A stretch of 64,000 nucleotides of DNA from Pseudomonas entomophila (GCF_018417595.1 NZ_CP070982.1:5896992-5960991); one strand, 5' to 3'. Positions 17,009-26,403 are shown, counted from the first letter of the stretch. Numbers and translations are program-made. The notes: generated by a model from the letters alone, not told the origin.

Positions 17009-17875
17009 TCAGTCGTCGGTAGCCTTGATCGACTTGGGCGACAAACGCAGGCTGCGCAAACTGCGCTTCACGCTCTTGAGGTGGTTGACCAGGCTCGGCC
17101 CGCGGGCCATGGCCACGCCCATGGCCAGCACGTCGATCACCACCAGGTGGGCGATACGCGAGGTCAACGGTGTATAGATCTCGGTGTCTTCGTGAACGTC
17201 GATGGCCAGGTTGACGGTCGACAGCTCCGCCAGCGGCGTCTGGCTCGGGCACAGGGTGATCAGGTTGGCGCCGCTCTCGCGTACCAGGTTGGCGGTGATC
17301 AGCAGGTCCTTGGAACGCCCCGACTGCGAAATGCACACCGCCACATCACCAGGTTTCAAGGTGACCGCCGACATCGCCTGCATGTGCGGGTCGGAATAGG
17401 CGGCGGCGCTGAGCAGCAGGCGGAAGAACTTGTGCTGGGCGTCGGCCGCGACCGCGCCCGATGCGCCAAACCCATAGAACTCCACGCGCTGGGCCTGGGC
17501 CATGGCCGTCACCGCCTGCTGCAGCGCCTGCGGGTCGAGGTGCTCGCGCACCTCCATCAGCGTGTGCAGGGTGGTGTCGAAGATCTTCAGGCTGTAGTCG
17601 GCGACCGAATCGTCTTCATGGATGGCGAACTGGCCGAAACTGGCGCCCGCGGCCAGGCTCTGCGCCAGCTTGAGCTTGAGGTCCTGGAAGCCCGAGCAGC
17701 CGATCGCCCGGCAGAAACGCACGATGGTCGGCTCGCTGATGCCCACACTGTGCGCCAGGTCGGCCATGGAGCTGTGCATGACGGCAGCCGGATCGAGCAG
17801 CACGTGGTCGGCCACTTTGAGTTCCGATTTGCGCAGCAGGTGGCGCGATTGGGCAATATGTTGCAACAGATTCAC
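17009..17875 (-). CDS. hexR: HexR, RpiR-family repressor of glucose catabolism
   Basis: The 288-residue protein has an N-terminal RpiR helix-turn-helix (MADLAHSVGISEPTIVRFCRAIGCSGFQDLKLKLAQ) and a SIS sugar-phosphate isomerase domain from about 120 to 260 (VEFYGFGASGAVAADAQHKFFRLL, ISQSGRSKDLL). HexR represses zwf, edd/glk and gap-1 operons and is released by 2-keto-3-deoxy-6-phosphogluconate. The start is GTG at 17875. It is divergent from zwf with an HexR operator in the 103-base gap, as in other pseudomonads. Ser residues in the SIS domain would bind the effector phosphate. Confidence 0.94.
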   Translation of the reverse strand: MNLLQHIAQSRHLLRKSELKVADHVLLDPAAVMHSSMADLAHSVGISEPTIVRFCRAIGCSGFQDLKLKLAQSLAAGASFGQFAIHEDDSVADYSLKIFDTTLHTLMEVREHLDPQALQQAVTAMAQAQRVEFYGFGASGAVAADAQHKFFRLLLSAAAYSDPHMQAMSAVTLKPGDVAVCISQSGRSKDLLITANLVRESGANLITLCPSQTPLAELSTVNLAIDVHEDTEIYTPLTSRIAHLVVIDVLAMGVAMARGPSLVNHLKSVKRSLRSLRLSPKSIKATDD

Positions 17876-17918
17876 GGGCTGGACTCGGTTATGATCGGCT
17901 GGCCGGGATGTAGCTTTC

Positions 17919-17934
17919 TTGTAGTTATACTACA
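17919..17934. promoter_or_regulatory. HexR operator
   Basis: TTGTAGTTATACTACA contains inverted arms TGTAGT and ACTACA around TAT. It matches the published HexR consensus of the TTGT-N7/8-ACAA type and lies between hexR and zwf. Confidence 0.85.
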
Positions 17935-17978
17935 TGCTTGCCAACCCGCCCAGCTAAACGAACGTGGAGTGTGGTGGT

Positions 17979-19421
17979 TTGACTATTCCTTGCGACATCC
18001 TGGTTTTCGGCGGCACTGGCGATCTTGCCCTGCACAAGCTGCTGCCGGCGCTCTACCACCTGTATCGCGAGGCCCGCCTGCACAATGCCGTGCGGATCAT
18101 CTCCCTTGCCCGGCGGCCATTGCCACGCAACGACTATGTCAAGCTCGCCGAGCGCCACTGCCGGGCGCAGATCGCCCGCCAGGACTTCGACGAGGACGTC
18201 TGGCAGCGCTTCTCGGCACGCCTGGACTACTTCCCCATGGACGCCGCGCAAAGCGCCGACTTCGGCCGCCTGGCCCGCTACCTCGGTGAGCCCGGTGGGC
18301 TGACGCGCATCTACTACCTGGCCACCGCGCCCAAACTGTTCGTACCCATCGCCAACCACCTGCGTATCGCCGGGCTGGCCGACAGCGAGGCGCGCATCGT
18401 CCTGGAAAAGCCCATCGGCCATTCGCTGGAGTCGGCTACCGCGATCAACGAGGCCATCGGCAACGTGTTCGACGAGTCCCAGGTGTTCCGCATCGACCAC
18501 TACCTGGGTAAGGAGACGGTGCAGAACCTGATGGCGCTGCGCTTCGCCAATGCCTTGCTGGAGCCTGTGTGGCGCAACAGCCAGGTCGACCATGTGCAGA
18601 TCAGCGTCTGCGAGACGCTCGGGGTCGAAAACCGCGGCGCCTATTACGACCGTGCCGGGGCCACCCGCGACATGCTGCAGAACCACCTGCTGCAGCTGCT
18701 GTGCCTGGTGGCCATGGAGCCGCCCGCGCAGTTCGAGGCCGAGGCCGTGCGCGACGAAAAGGTGAAGATCCTCCGCGCCCTCAAGCCCATCACCGGGCAG
18801 GACGTGCAGGACAAGACCGTGCGCGGCCAGTACGGCGCCGGCAAGATCGGAGGCCAGGAAGTACCGGCCTATTACTTCGAGAAGGATGTGGACAACGACA
18901 GCGACACCGAGACCTTTGTCGCGGTCCAGGCACACATCGACAACTGGCGCTGGGCCGGCGTGCCGTTCTACCTGCGCACCGGCAAGCGCATGGCGCGGCG
19001 TTCGTCGCAGATCGTCATCCAGTTAAAGCCGGTGCCGCACGAGCTGTTCAGCGGCGGGCAGGTCAACCAGTTGCTGATCCAGTTGCAGCCGGACGAGCAC
19101 ATCAGCCTGCGCATGATGACCAAGAGTCCAGGCAAGGGCATGCGCCTGGCGCCGGTCGAGCTGGACCTCAACCTGGCCCAGGCCTTCGCCCAGACACGCC
19201 GTTGGGAAGCGTATGAACGCCTGCTGCTGGATGTGCTGGAGGGCGACTCGACGCTGTTCATGCGCCGTGACGAGGTGGAGGCGGCCTGGGCCTGGATCGA
19301 TCCAATACTGCAGGGCTGGGAAGAGCACTTCCAGGCACCGCGCCCCTACCCGGCCGGAAGCAATGGTCCGGATCAGGCCAACAGCTTGCTAACGCGCGCG
19401 GGCCAGGCCTGGCACCTTTAA
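17979..19421 (+). CDS. zwf: Glucose-6-phosphate 1-dehydrogenase
   Basis: The 480-residue enzyme oxidises glucose-6-phosphate to 6-phosphogluconolactone, feeding the Entner-Doudoroff route and making NADPH. I choose the TTG at 17979, preceded by GGAG nine bases upstream, giving MTIPCDILVFGGTGDLALHK, the usual start of Pseudomonas Zwf. A GTG at 17964 would add five residues. The NADP motif GGTGDLA is at residues 11-17. The substrate/catalytic site is RIDHYLGKE, and the G6P-binding segment IVLEKPIGHSLESA is also present. Pseudomonads usually carry several zwf paralogues; this one is the hexR-linked, origin-proximal copy. No pgl or eda follows; the gene ends in a REP pair. Confidence 0.95.
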   Translation: MTIPCDILVFGGTGDLALHKLLPALYHLYREARLHNAVRIISLARRPLPRNDYVKLAERHCRAQIARQDFDEDVWQRFSARLDYFPMDAAQSADFGRLARYLGEPGGLTRIYYLATAPKLFVPIANHLRIAGLADSEARIVLEKPIGHSLESATAINEAIGNVFDESQVFRIDHYLGKETVQNLMALRFANALLEPVWRNSQVDHVQISVCETLGVENRGAYYDRAGATRDMLQNHLLQLLCLVAMEPPAQFEAEAVRDEKVKILRALKPITGQDVQDKTVRGQYGAGKIGGQEVPAYYFEKDVDNDSDTETFVAVQAHIDNWRWAGVPFYLRTGKRMARRSSQIVIQLKPVPHELFSGGQVNQLLIQLQPDEHISLRMMTKSPGKGMRLAPVELDLNLAQAFAQTRRWEAYERLLLDVLEGDSTLFMRRDEVEAAWAWIDPILQGWEEHFQAPRPYPAGSNGPDQANSLLTRAGQAWHL

Positions 19422-19446
19422 GCGCCAGCCAGGGGCCGCTGCGCGA

Positions 19447-19518
19447 CCCTTTCGCGGCACAAGGCCGCTCCTACAGAGATTGCGCTGTACTGTAGAGCGG
19501 CCTTGTGCCGCGAAAGGG
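19447..19518. repeat. Inverted pair of REP elements
   Basis: Arms of about 29 bases at 19447-19476 and 19490-19518 (CCCTTTCGCGGCACAAGG... and its complement), separated by 13 bases. The pair lies between the convergent zwf and GGDEF/EAL genes and could fold into a large hairpin acting as a bidirectional terminator. Confidence 0.85.
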
Positions 19519-19548
19519 CTGCGACGCAGCCCCATCACCCGATCTGTA

Positions 19549-22425
19549 CTAGTGGAACAAATCGGCGGTCGAACGTCGCAGCAACGCCTGGAACGACACC
19601 GCATCTACCGGCCGACTGATCAGATAGCCCTGCACTTCGTCACAGCCATGCTCACGCAGGAACTGCAACTGCTCGCGCGTCTCCACCCCCTCCGCGACCA
19701 CCTTGAGCTGCAGGCTCTTGGCCATGGCAATGATCGCCCGGGTAATCGCCGCGTCCTGGCTACCCTCGAGCAAACCACGGATGAAGGCCTGGTCGATCTT
19801 CACGTAATCCACCGGGAAGCGTTTGAGATAGCTCAGTGACGAGTAGCCAGTACCAAAATCGTCGATGGCCAGCTTCACGCCCAATGCATGCAACTGCTCG
19901 AAGGTGGCGATGATGTGCTCCACGCTGTCCAGCAACTGGCTTTCGGTCAATTCAAGCTCCAGCAGGTGCGGCGCCAAACCTGACTCCTGCAGGACCTGGC
20001 GCACCAGGCTGACCAGTTTGCCCTGGCGCAACTGGTACACCGACAGGTTGACCGAGACCCGCACCTCCAGCCCCTGGCGCAACCATTCGCAGGCCTGCCA
20101 ACACGCCTGGCGCAGGACGAACTCGCCCATCGGCGCAATTAGCCCGGTCTCCTCAGCCAGCCCGATGAACTCGCCGGGCGGCACCATGCCCCATTCCGGA
20201 TGCTGCCAGCGCACCAGCGCCTCGGCCGCATGCAGTTGCCCTGTGCGCAGGCACAGCTTGGGCTGGTAGTACACCAGCAGCTGGCCTTCATCGATGGCCT
20301 TGCGCAGCTGGTTCTCCAGTTGCAGGCGCTCAAGGGTGCTGGCGCGAAGGCTCTCGGTATAGAACTGGAAGTTGTCGCCCCCCAGGTGCTTGGCGTGCTG
20401 TTTGGCCATGTCGGCCTGGCTGACCAACGCATTGATGTCGAAGGTGGCGTCCGCCAGCACGCTGATGCCCACCGATGCGCTGACCACCAGCTCATGGTCC
20501 CCCAGCCGCTGCGGCACTCGCAGCTTGTCCAGCAGGCGCGTGGTCACCCGCACCAGGCTCGACAGGTTGGTGTAGCCATCGAACAGGATGGCGAACTCGT
20601 CACCCGACAGGCGTGCCACGGTGTCGGCTTCCGGCACCGCGTTGGCGATGCGTTGCGCCATCCTCTTCAACAGCTCGTCAGCCAACTCGTGACCGAGGCT
20701 TTCGTTGAGCAGCTTGAAGCGGTCGAGGTCGACGTGCAGCAAGGCCAGGCTGCGCCCGTTCAGGCGCAGGCGCTGGGCGGCATCGTGCAAGCGCAGGCGG
20801 AACAGGGCACGGTTGGCAAGCCCGGTGAGATCGTCGTAGTGGGCCAGGTAGCGCAGGCGCTCTTCCGATTCACGGCGCGCCGACAGGTCGGTGAAGAAGC
20901 CGACGATGTTGACGATCCTGCCCCGTGCATCACGCACGCTGTTGAGCTGCAACCATTGCGGGTAGAGCTCGCCGTTCTTGCGCGCCTCGACCAACTCGCC
21001 CTGCCAGCCGCCGTGCTGTTCAAGCGCCTGGTCGATGGCCTGGCTGTGCCGGCGTGCGTCACGGCTGCAGGGCAGCTCCAGGGCGTTACGGGCAATCAGT
21101 TCGGCACGGCCATAGCCGGTGACGTCGCAAAACGCCTGGTTGACCGCCAGCAACTGGTAATCGGCCCCCAGGATGGCGATGCCTTCGCTGGCCGCCTCGA
21201 ACACCGTGGCGGCCAGGCGCTGCTGTTCTTCCTGTTCCTTGCGGGCAGTAATATCGCGTCGAGTCCCCAACATTCGTGTCACCTTGCCGTCCGGGGAACG
21301 CTCCACCGCCCTTCCGCGGTCCTCGATCCAGCACCAATGGCCCTGAACGTGACGTATGCGGTACTCGACCCGGTAGTCTTCGGTACGGCCTTTCAGGTGC
21401 TCGACCAGTGTTCGCCGCAGTAGCGGCACGTCGTCTGGGTGCAGGCGCGGCTTGAGATCGGCGCGCACCGAACGCACCTGGTCGGAGTCCAGGCCAAACA
21501 ACGTCTGCAGCTGAGTGTGGTGGACTTCGTCGGTCTGCAGGTTCCAGTCCCACAAGCCCAGCTCACTCGCCTCGAGTGCCAATGCCAGGCGTTCTTCGCT
21601 CTTGCTCAGCGCCTGGTTGGCCAGGTCCAGTTCATGGCTGCGCTGCGCCACGCGCAACTCCAGGCCCGCCTGGGCCAGGCGCAGTTCTTCTTCGGCTTGA
21701 CGGCGCTGGCGGACTTCAGCGCTGAGCTGATGATTGAGGTCCTCGCCATGGCGCTGGGCACTTTGCAGGTGCTCGATCAGCGCCTGGTTCTGGAAGCGGC
21801 GCAGCAGGCCGCGTTCGATCAGTCGGTTGACCTGCCAGGCCACCACCATCAGCGCCCCCAGCAGGATCAGCCCGAGCCAGCCCCAGCCCCGCTGGTGACC
21901 CGTGTCATAGACGAACAGGAAAACGATCGGCGGCAGCAGGCAGGGCAAGGCGAAACTGAGGAATGCCGGCAGGCTCACGGCGTAGGCGACACTGGCCGAC
22001 AACGCCGCCGTCCCCAGCAGGCCGAAGACCCAGGCTTGCTGCACGAAGTTGTCCACAGGCACCAGGGCGATCGCTGCGCTGGCGAGCGTCAACCCGCTGA
22101 ACGCGGACCCGCACAGGAACATCCGCCGCCAGGTCGGCCTGGCCTGGCGCCCGGGCGTTGCGGCATCGAAGGCCGCCACCTGGATCACCCGCAAGGCAAC
22201 CAACGCCAGCAGCCAGGCCAGCCACACGCCGACCAGCAAGTAGCGCGCAGGGCTCCACAACAGCCAGGCACTCAGCAGGCCGGTGATCAACATGAACAGC
22301 GTGGGCAACAGGGAGCCTTGGTACAACAGGCGGGTGCGCTCGACCGACAGCTGGGTGGCGAATTGCCTGCGAACGCTCCGTGTCGTCTCCGGCGATGCTC
22401 CGATCGCCATGCAATCCTGGGTCAT
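19549..22425 (-). CDS. Membrane-anchored PAS-GGDEF-EAL cyclic-di-GMP protein
   Basis: About 958 residues from the ATG at 22425; the open frame begins at a GTG at 22497 and the true start is uncertain because no clear ribosome site is visible. The N-terminal ~210 residues form several hydrophobic membrane segments. They are followed by a coiled coil (RQRRQAEEELRLAQAGLELRVAQRSHEL), two PAS domains (LALALEASELGLWDWNLQTDE; VFEAASEGIAILGADYQLLAVN), a GGDEF domain and an EAL domain. The GGDEF site reads RLSGDEF, so the first Gly is Ser. The EAL domain keeps EALVRW, LELTES, IDDFGTGYSS and VVAEGVE, and so should hydrolyse c-di-GMP. Net activity is probably phosphodiesterase, but the cyclase may remain active. 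It lies divergent from uvrD. Confidence 0.9.
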   Translation of the reverse strand: MTQDCMAIGASPETTRSVRRQFATQLSVERTRLLYQGSLLPTLFMLITGLLSAWLLWSPARYLLVGVWLAWLLALVALRVIQVAAFDAATPGRQARPTWRRMFLCGSAFSGLTLASAAIALVPVDNFVQQAWVFGLLGTAALSASVAYAVSLPAFLSFALPCLLPPIVFLFVYDTGHQRGWGWLGLILLGALMVVAWQVNRLIERGLLRRFQNQALIEHLQSAQRHGEDLNHQLSAEVRQRRQAEEELRLAQAGLELRVAQRSHELDLANQALSKSEERLALALEASELGLWDWNLQTDEVHHTQLQTLFGLDSDQVRSVRADLKPRLHPDDVPLLRRTLVEHLKGRTEDYRVEYRIRHVQGHWCWIEDRGRAVERSPDGKVTRMLGTRRDITARKEQEEQQRLAATVFEAASEGIAILGADYQLLAVNQAFCDVTGYGRAELIARNALELPCSRDARRHSQAIDQALEQHGGWQGELVEARKNGELYPQWLQLNSVRDARGRIVNIVGFFTDLSARRESEERLRYLAHYDDLTGLANRALFRLRLHDAAQRLRLNGRSLALLHVDLDRFKLLNESLGHELADELLKRMAQRIANAVPEADTVARLSGDEFAILFDGYTNLSSLVRVTTRLLDKLRVPQRLGDHELVVSASVGISVLADATFDINALVSQADMAKQHAKHLGGDNFQFYTESLRASTLERLQLENQLRKAIDEGQLLVYYQPKLCLRTGQLHAAEALVRWQHPEWGMVPPGEFIGLAEETGLIAPMGEFVLRQACWQACEWLRQGLEVRVSVNLSVYQLRQGKLVSLVRQVLQESGLAPHLLELELTESQLLDSVEHIIATFEQLHALGVKLAIDDFGTGYSSLSYLKRFPVDYVKIDQAFIRGLLEGSQDAAITRAIIAMAKSLQLKVVAEGVETREQLQFLREHGCDEVQGYLISRPVDAVSFQALLRRSTADLFH

Positions 22426-22653
22426 AGGGCTGGATTCTTGTTGTGTTCTTGTTATGGCAGACCGCAAATGTGCAGCGAGCATACACAAGCGCCGCACCGG
22501 ACCAAACTGCTCTGCGTCATGATTTCGAAAATGTCTGTCGCGTCGAAGTGCGACCGCTCAACCACGCCGACCCGCCGCCCTTATCGATGAACGGCGGATC
22601 GCCGACGAGACGAATTGCACCGCAGGCGTTTGCCCCTGCCCCCCACCCGGCCC

Positions 22654-22659
22654 TAGAAT
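22654..22659 (+). promoter_or_regulatory. Probable uvrD -10 element close to the start codon
   Basis: TAGAAT ends 6 bases before the uvrD ATG, so transcription would begin at or next to the A of ATG. A possible -35 (TTGCCC, 22630-22635) lies 18 bases upstream. No ribosome site is visible. Confidence 0.4.
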
Positions 22660-22665
22660 GGCCGG

Positions 22666-24849
22666 ATGCGCAATGATGACCTCTCCCTCCTGCTGAACTC
22701 CCTCAACGACGCTCAACGCCAGGCCGTGGCGGCCCAGGTCGGGCGGCAACTGGTGCTGGCCGGCGCCGGCTCGGGCAAGACCCGCGTACTGGTGCACCGC
22801 ATCGCCTGGCTGATCCAGGTCGTGCAGGCCTCGCCGCATTCGATCCTGTCGGTGACGTTCACTAACAAAGCCGCGGCGGAAATGCGCCACCGCATCGAGC
22901 AACTGCTGGGCATCAACCCGGCCGGCATGTGGGTCGGTACCTTCCACGGCCTGGCCCACCGCCTGTTGCGGGCGCACTGGCAGGAAGCGGGGCTGGCACA
23001 GAACTTCCAGATCCTCGACAGCGACGACCAGCAGCGCCTGATCAAGCGGGTGATCCGCGAAATGGGCCTCGACGAACAGAAATGGCCGGCGCGCCAGGTC
23101 CAGTGGTTCATCAACGGGCAGAAGGACGAAGGCCTGCGCCCGCGGCATATCCAGGCCAGCGGCGACCTGTTCCTGACCACCATGCGCGACATCTACAGCG
23201 CTTACGAGCAAGCCTGTGAGCGCGCCGGGGTCATCGACTTCTCCGAACTGCTGCTGCGCGCCCTCGACCTGTGGCGCGATCAGCCTGGGCTGCTCGAGCA
23301 CTACCAGCGCCGCTTCCGGCACATCCTGGTGGACGAGTTCCAGGATACCAACGCCGTGCAGTACGCCTGGTTGCGCCTGCTGGCCGGCGGCGGCGACAGC
23401 CTGATGGCGGTGGGCGACGACGACCAGTCGATCTACGGCTGGCGCGGCGCCAAGATCGAGAACATCCACCAGTACACCGCCGACTTCCCGGACGCCGAGC
23501 TGATCCGCCTGGAGCAGAACTACCGCTCCACCGGTGGCATCCTCAAGGCCGCCAACGCCCTGATCGCCAACAACAGCGGACGCCTGGGCAAGGAACTGTG
23601 GACCGACCTGGGCGAAGGCGAACCGCTGACGCTCTATGCCGCCTTCAACGAGCACGACGAAGCGCGCTACGTGGTCGAGACCATCGAAAGCCTGATCAAG
23701 CAGGGCAACGCGCGCAGCGATATCGCCATCCTGTACCGCTCCAACGCCCAGTCGCGGGTTTTGGAAGAGGCCCTGCTGCGCGAGCGCATCCCTTATCGCA
23801 TCTATGGCGGCCAGCGCTTCTTCGAGCGCGCCGAGATCAAGAACGCCATGGCCTACCTGCGCCTGCTCGAAGGCCGTGGCAACGACGCCGCGCTGGAGCG
23901 GGTGATCAATGTTCCGCCGCGCGGTATCGGCGAGAAGACCGTCGAGGCCATTCGCGAGCATGCCCGTCACAGCCAGTCGTCGATGTGGGACGCGATGTGC
24001 CAGTTGCTTGCCGCCAAGGCCCTGAAGGGCCGCGCCGCCAGTGCCCTGGGGGCGTTCATCGAACTGCTCGAGAACCTCGCCGCCAAGGTCCTGGAGATGC
24101 CCCTGCACCTGATGACCCAGACGGTCATCGAGCAGTCCGGCCTGATCATCTACCACCAGGAAGAAAAGGGCGAGAAAGGCCAGGCACGGGTGGAAAACCT
24201 TGAGGAACTGGTCAGCGCCGCGCGCAACTTCGAGACCAGCGACGAAGATGCCGACCTGACGCCGTTGTCGGCATTCCTCGGCCACGCCTCGCTGGAGGCC
24301 GGCGACAGCCAGGCCGACGAGCACGAGGACAGCATCCAGCTGATGACCCTGCACAGCGCCAAGGGCCTGGAATTCCCCTACGTGTTCCTGGTGGGCATGG
24401 AGGAAGGGCTGTTCCCGCACAAGATGAGCCTGGAAGAGCCCGGCCGCCTGGAAGAGGAACGCCGCCTGGCCTATGTCGGCATTACCCGGGCCATGCGTCA
24501 GCTGGTCATGACCTACGCCGAGACCCGCCGCCTGTATGGCAGCGAGACGTACAACAAGGTGTCACGCTTCGTCCGCGAGATCCCGGCGGGCCTGGTGCAG
24601 GAAGTGCGCCTGTCGAACTCCGTCAGCCGCCCTTTCGGTGGTGCCAAGACGCCTGCCAGCAGCCTGTTCGCCAACGCCAGCATCCCGCAAACCGCCTTCA
24701 GCCTCGGCCAGCGGGTGCAGCACGCGGTGTTCGGCGAGGGCGTGATCCTCAACTTCGAAGGTTCCGGGGCCCAGGCACGGGTGCAGGTGAACTTCTCCGA
24801 GGGCAGCAAGTGGCTGATGCTTGGCTATGCCAAGCTGGAAGCCATCTGA
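22666..24849 (+). CDS. uvrD: DNA helicase II UvrD
   Basis: The 727-residue SF1A helicase unwinds DNA 3'-to-5' in nucleotide excision and mismatch repair and removes RecA filaments. Motif I AGAGSGKT is at residues 32-39, followed by motif Ia SVTFTNKAAAEM, motif II LVDEFQDTN, motif III GDDDQSIYGWRGA and motif IV LEQNYRST. Late motifs V and VI read LMTLHSAKGLEFPYVF and EEERRLAYVGITRA. The C-terminal Tudor-like segment GQRVQHAVFGEGVILNFEGSGAQARVQVNF binds RNA polymerase in relatives. Length and C-terminal domain identify UvrD rather than Rep. The mRNA may be leaderless (see the -10 element). Confidence 0.95.
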   Translation: MRNDDLSLLLNSLNDAQRQAVAAQVGRQLVLAGAGSGKTRVLVHRIAWLIQVVQASPHSILSVTFTNKAAAEMRHRIEQLLGINPAGMWVGTFHGLAHRLLRAHWQEAGLAQNFQILDSDDQQRLIKRVIREMGLDEQKWPARQVQWFINGQKDEGLRPRHIQASGDLFLTTMRDIYSAYEQACERAGVIDFSELLLRALDLWRDQPGLLEHYQRRFRHILVDEFQDTNAVQYAWLRLLAGGGDSLMAVGDDDQSIYGWRGAKIENIHQYTADFPDAELIRLEQNYRSTGGILKAANALIANNSGRLGKELWTDLGEGEPLTLYAAFNEHDEARYVVETIESLIKQGNARSDIAILYRSNAQSRVLEEALLRERIPYRIYGGQRFFERAEIKNAMAYLRLLEGRGNDAALERVINVPPRGIGEKTVEAIREHARHSQSSMWDAMCQLLAAKALKGRAASALGAFIELLENLAAKVLEMPLHLMTQTVIEQSGLIIYHQEEKGEKGQARVENLEELVSAARNFETSDEDADLTPLSAFLGHASLEAGDSQADEHEDSIQLMTLHSAKGLEFPYVFLVGMEEGLFPHKMSLEEPGRLEEERRLAYVGITRAMRQLVMTYAETRRLYGSETYNKVSRFVREIPAGLVQEVRLSNSVSRPFGGAKTPASSLFANASIPQTAFSLGQRVQHAVFGEGVILNFEGSGAQARVQVNFSEGSKWLMLGYAKLEAI

Positions 24850-24852
24850 CGT

Positions 24853-24918
24853 AGGAGCCAGCCTTGCTGGTGAAGCAGGCGACGCGGTGGATGGCACCGG
24901 CTGCGCCGGCTCCTGCAA
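24853..24918. repeat. Degenerate REP-like inverted repeat
   Basis: AGGAGCCAGCC and GGCTGCGCCGGCTCCT form an imperfect inverted repeat 3' of uvrD, with a degraded middle. Probably an old REP pair. Confidence 0.45.
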
Positions 24919-25036
24919 TAGCGCGCCCCTTCTGATCATCAGGCAAAAGCTCGAAACATCTTGTCGCTGGCCATGTCTGCTGCTTCATGTGCACCATGGC
25001 GCGCGTGCAATCCACAAAAATGGGAACCCCCAACTT

Positions 25037-25882
25037 ATGCAACGTTTTCTTAGCATCGCTCTGGCGCTCTGCGTCGGCCTGACGCTGAGCCTCGACGCCA
25101 ACGCCAAGCGCTTCGGTGGTGGCAAGAGCTCGGGCTCCGCGCCAATCCACCAGACCCGCCAGGCCACCCCGACCACGCCAGCCGCCGCACCGACCGTTCC
25201 AGGCCGTGCGCCAGCCGCCAGCGGCGCTTCGCGTTGGCTGGGCCCGCTGGCCGGCATCGCCGCCGGTGGCCTGCTGGCCTCCATGTTCATGGGCGACGGC
25301 TTCGAGGGCATGCAGATCCTCGACTTCCTGCTCATGGGCCTGATCGCCTTCCTGGTCTTCCGCTTCATCGCCGCGCGCCGTCGCCAGCAGCAGCCGCAAC
25401 ACGCTGCTGCTGGTCACGCCCCGTACCAGCGCGAAGCCCAGCCACAGGCCGCTCCACAGCCGATCTTCGGCGGTTCCGCCGCACCGGTCGCCTCGCCTGT
25501 GATCAACGCCCCTGCCTGGTTCAACGAAGCCAGCTTCCTGGCCGCCGCCCGTTCGCACTTCCAGTCGCTGCAGCAGCACTGGGACGCCAACGAGATGGAC
25601 AAGATCGCCGAGTTCGTCACCCCGCAGATGCTCGACTTCCTCAAGCGCGAGCGCGCTGAAGAAGGTGAAGGCTTCCAGTCCACCTACATCGACGACCTCG
25701 ATGTACAGCTGGAAGGCGTCGACGACCGCGCCGACAAGACCATCGCCACCCTCACCTTCCGTGGCGTGTCGAAGACCTCGCGCTTCGACCAGGGCGAGGT
25801 GTTCAACGAGAGCTGGCACATGGAACGCGCACAGGGCGAAAACCAGCCTTGGCTGCTGGCCGGTATCCGCCAAAACGGTTAA
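25037..25882 (+). CDS. Tim44-like domain protein
   Basis: The 281-residue protein starts at the ATG at 25037 with a signal sequence (MQRFLSIALALCVGLTLSLDANA). A Gly/Ser/Pro/Gln-rich segment and a transmembrane helix (about 94-110, ILDFLLMGLIAFLVFRFIAARRR) follow, then another Gln/Pro-rich linker. A C-terminal Tim44-like domain starts near residue 155 (WFNEASFLAAARSHFQSLQQHWDANEMDKIAEFVTPQMLDFLKRERAEEG). The bacterial family is widespread in Pseudomonas beside uvrD; its molecular role is unknown. In mitochondria Tim44 docks the import motor to the membrane, but bacterial members lack the N-terminal J-interacting part. An open frame reaching back to 24821 overlaps uvrD and is not used. Confidence 0.88.
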   Translation: MQRFLSIALALCVGLTLSLDANAKRFGGGKSSGSAPIHQTRQATPTTPAAAPTVPGRAPAASGASRWLGPLAGIAAGGLLASMFMGDGFEGMQILDFLLMGLIAFLVFRFIAARRRQQQPQHAAAGHAPYQREAQPQAAPQPIFGGSAAPVASPVINAPAWFNEASFLAAARSHFQSLQQHWDANEMDKIAEFVTPQMLDFLKRERAEEGEGFQSTYIDDLDVQLEGVDDRADKTIATLTFRGVSKTSRFDQGEVFNESWHMERAQGENQPWLLAGIRQNG

Positions 25883-25898
25883 CCGTCGCACGTTGCAC

Positions 25899-25928
25899 AA
25901 AAAACCCCGGGCCTGTCCCGGGGTTTTT
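25899..25928 (+). terminator. Rho-independent terminator
   Basis: AAAAACCCCGGG and CCCGGGGTTTTT arms around CCTGT-like loop bases, then TGCTTTTG. Strong GC stem with a T-tail in the rightward direction. Confidence 0.88.
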
Positions 25929-25995
25929 GCTTTTGCCAGAGCGGCCTACTAGGGTATAACGCGCAGCGTTGTCATAAGGTCAGAGGATGTGAACC

Positions 25996-26403
25996 GTGGA
26001 AGAAGTGATCGAACAACTCCGTGAAGCCAACGAGCCGGTGCCGGTGCCACTGGAGCTACCGGACGAGGATCAGCTGGTCGAAGTCGAGGAACAGCTGTTC
26101 ATCAACATTCCGTTCGTGTTCAAGGAATTCCTGCTGACCGTCAGTGACGTGGTGTATGGCAGCCTGGAGCCGGTGACCGCCACCGACCCGCAATCCCACA
26201 CCTACCTGCCAGAAGTGGCAGCCAATGCCTGGGACGCTGGCGTCCCTCGCGATCTCATCCCGATCTGCCAGGACGGCGACGATTACTACTGCGTCGAGGA
26301 AGACGGCACTGTGGTGCTGTGGTCCGGCGAAGAAGAGATCGTCACCGAAGAAAGCTGGGAGTCGGTGTGGCACTGGGCCCGGGATGTCTGGCTGGAAAGC
26401 TGA
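25996..26403 (+). CDS. SMI1/KNR4-family protein
   Basis: The 135-residue acidic protein has the SMI1/KNR4 layout: early PDEDQLVEVEEQLFINIPFVFKEFLLTVSDVVYGSLEPV, then PICQDGDDYYCVEEDGTVVLWSGEE. The family in bacteria is often linked to polymorphic toxin immunity, but many members, including this origin-proximal Pseudomonas type, stand alone and have no known role. The start is GTG at 25996 with AGAGGA eight bases before. No toxin gene lies next to it, so an immunity role is not supported here. Confidence 0.85.
   Translation: MEEVIEQLREANEPVPVPLELPDEDQLVEVEEQLFINIPFVFKEFLLTVSDVVYGSLEPVTATDPQSHTYLPEVAANAWDAGVPRDLIPICQDGDDYYCVEEDGTVVLWSGEEEIVTEESWESVWHWARDVWLES

Noticed and set aside
25996..26403. 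SMI1/KNR4 protein as a toxin immunity gene
   Set aside because: No toxin or T6/CDI gene is adjacent; only a stand-alone domain is seen.
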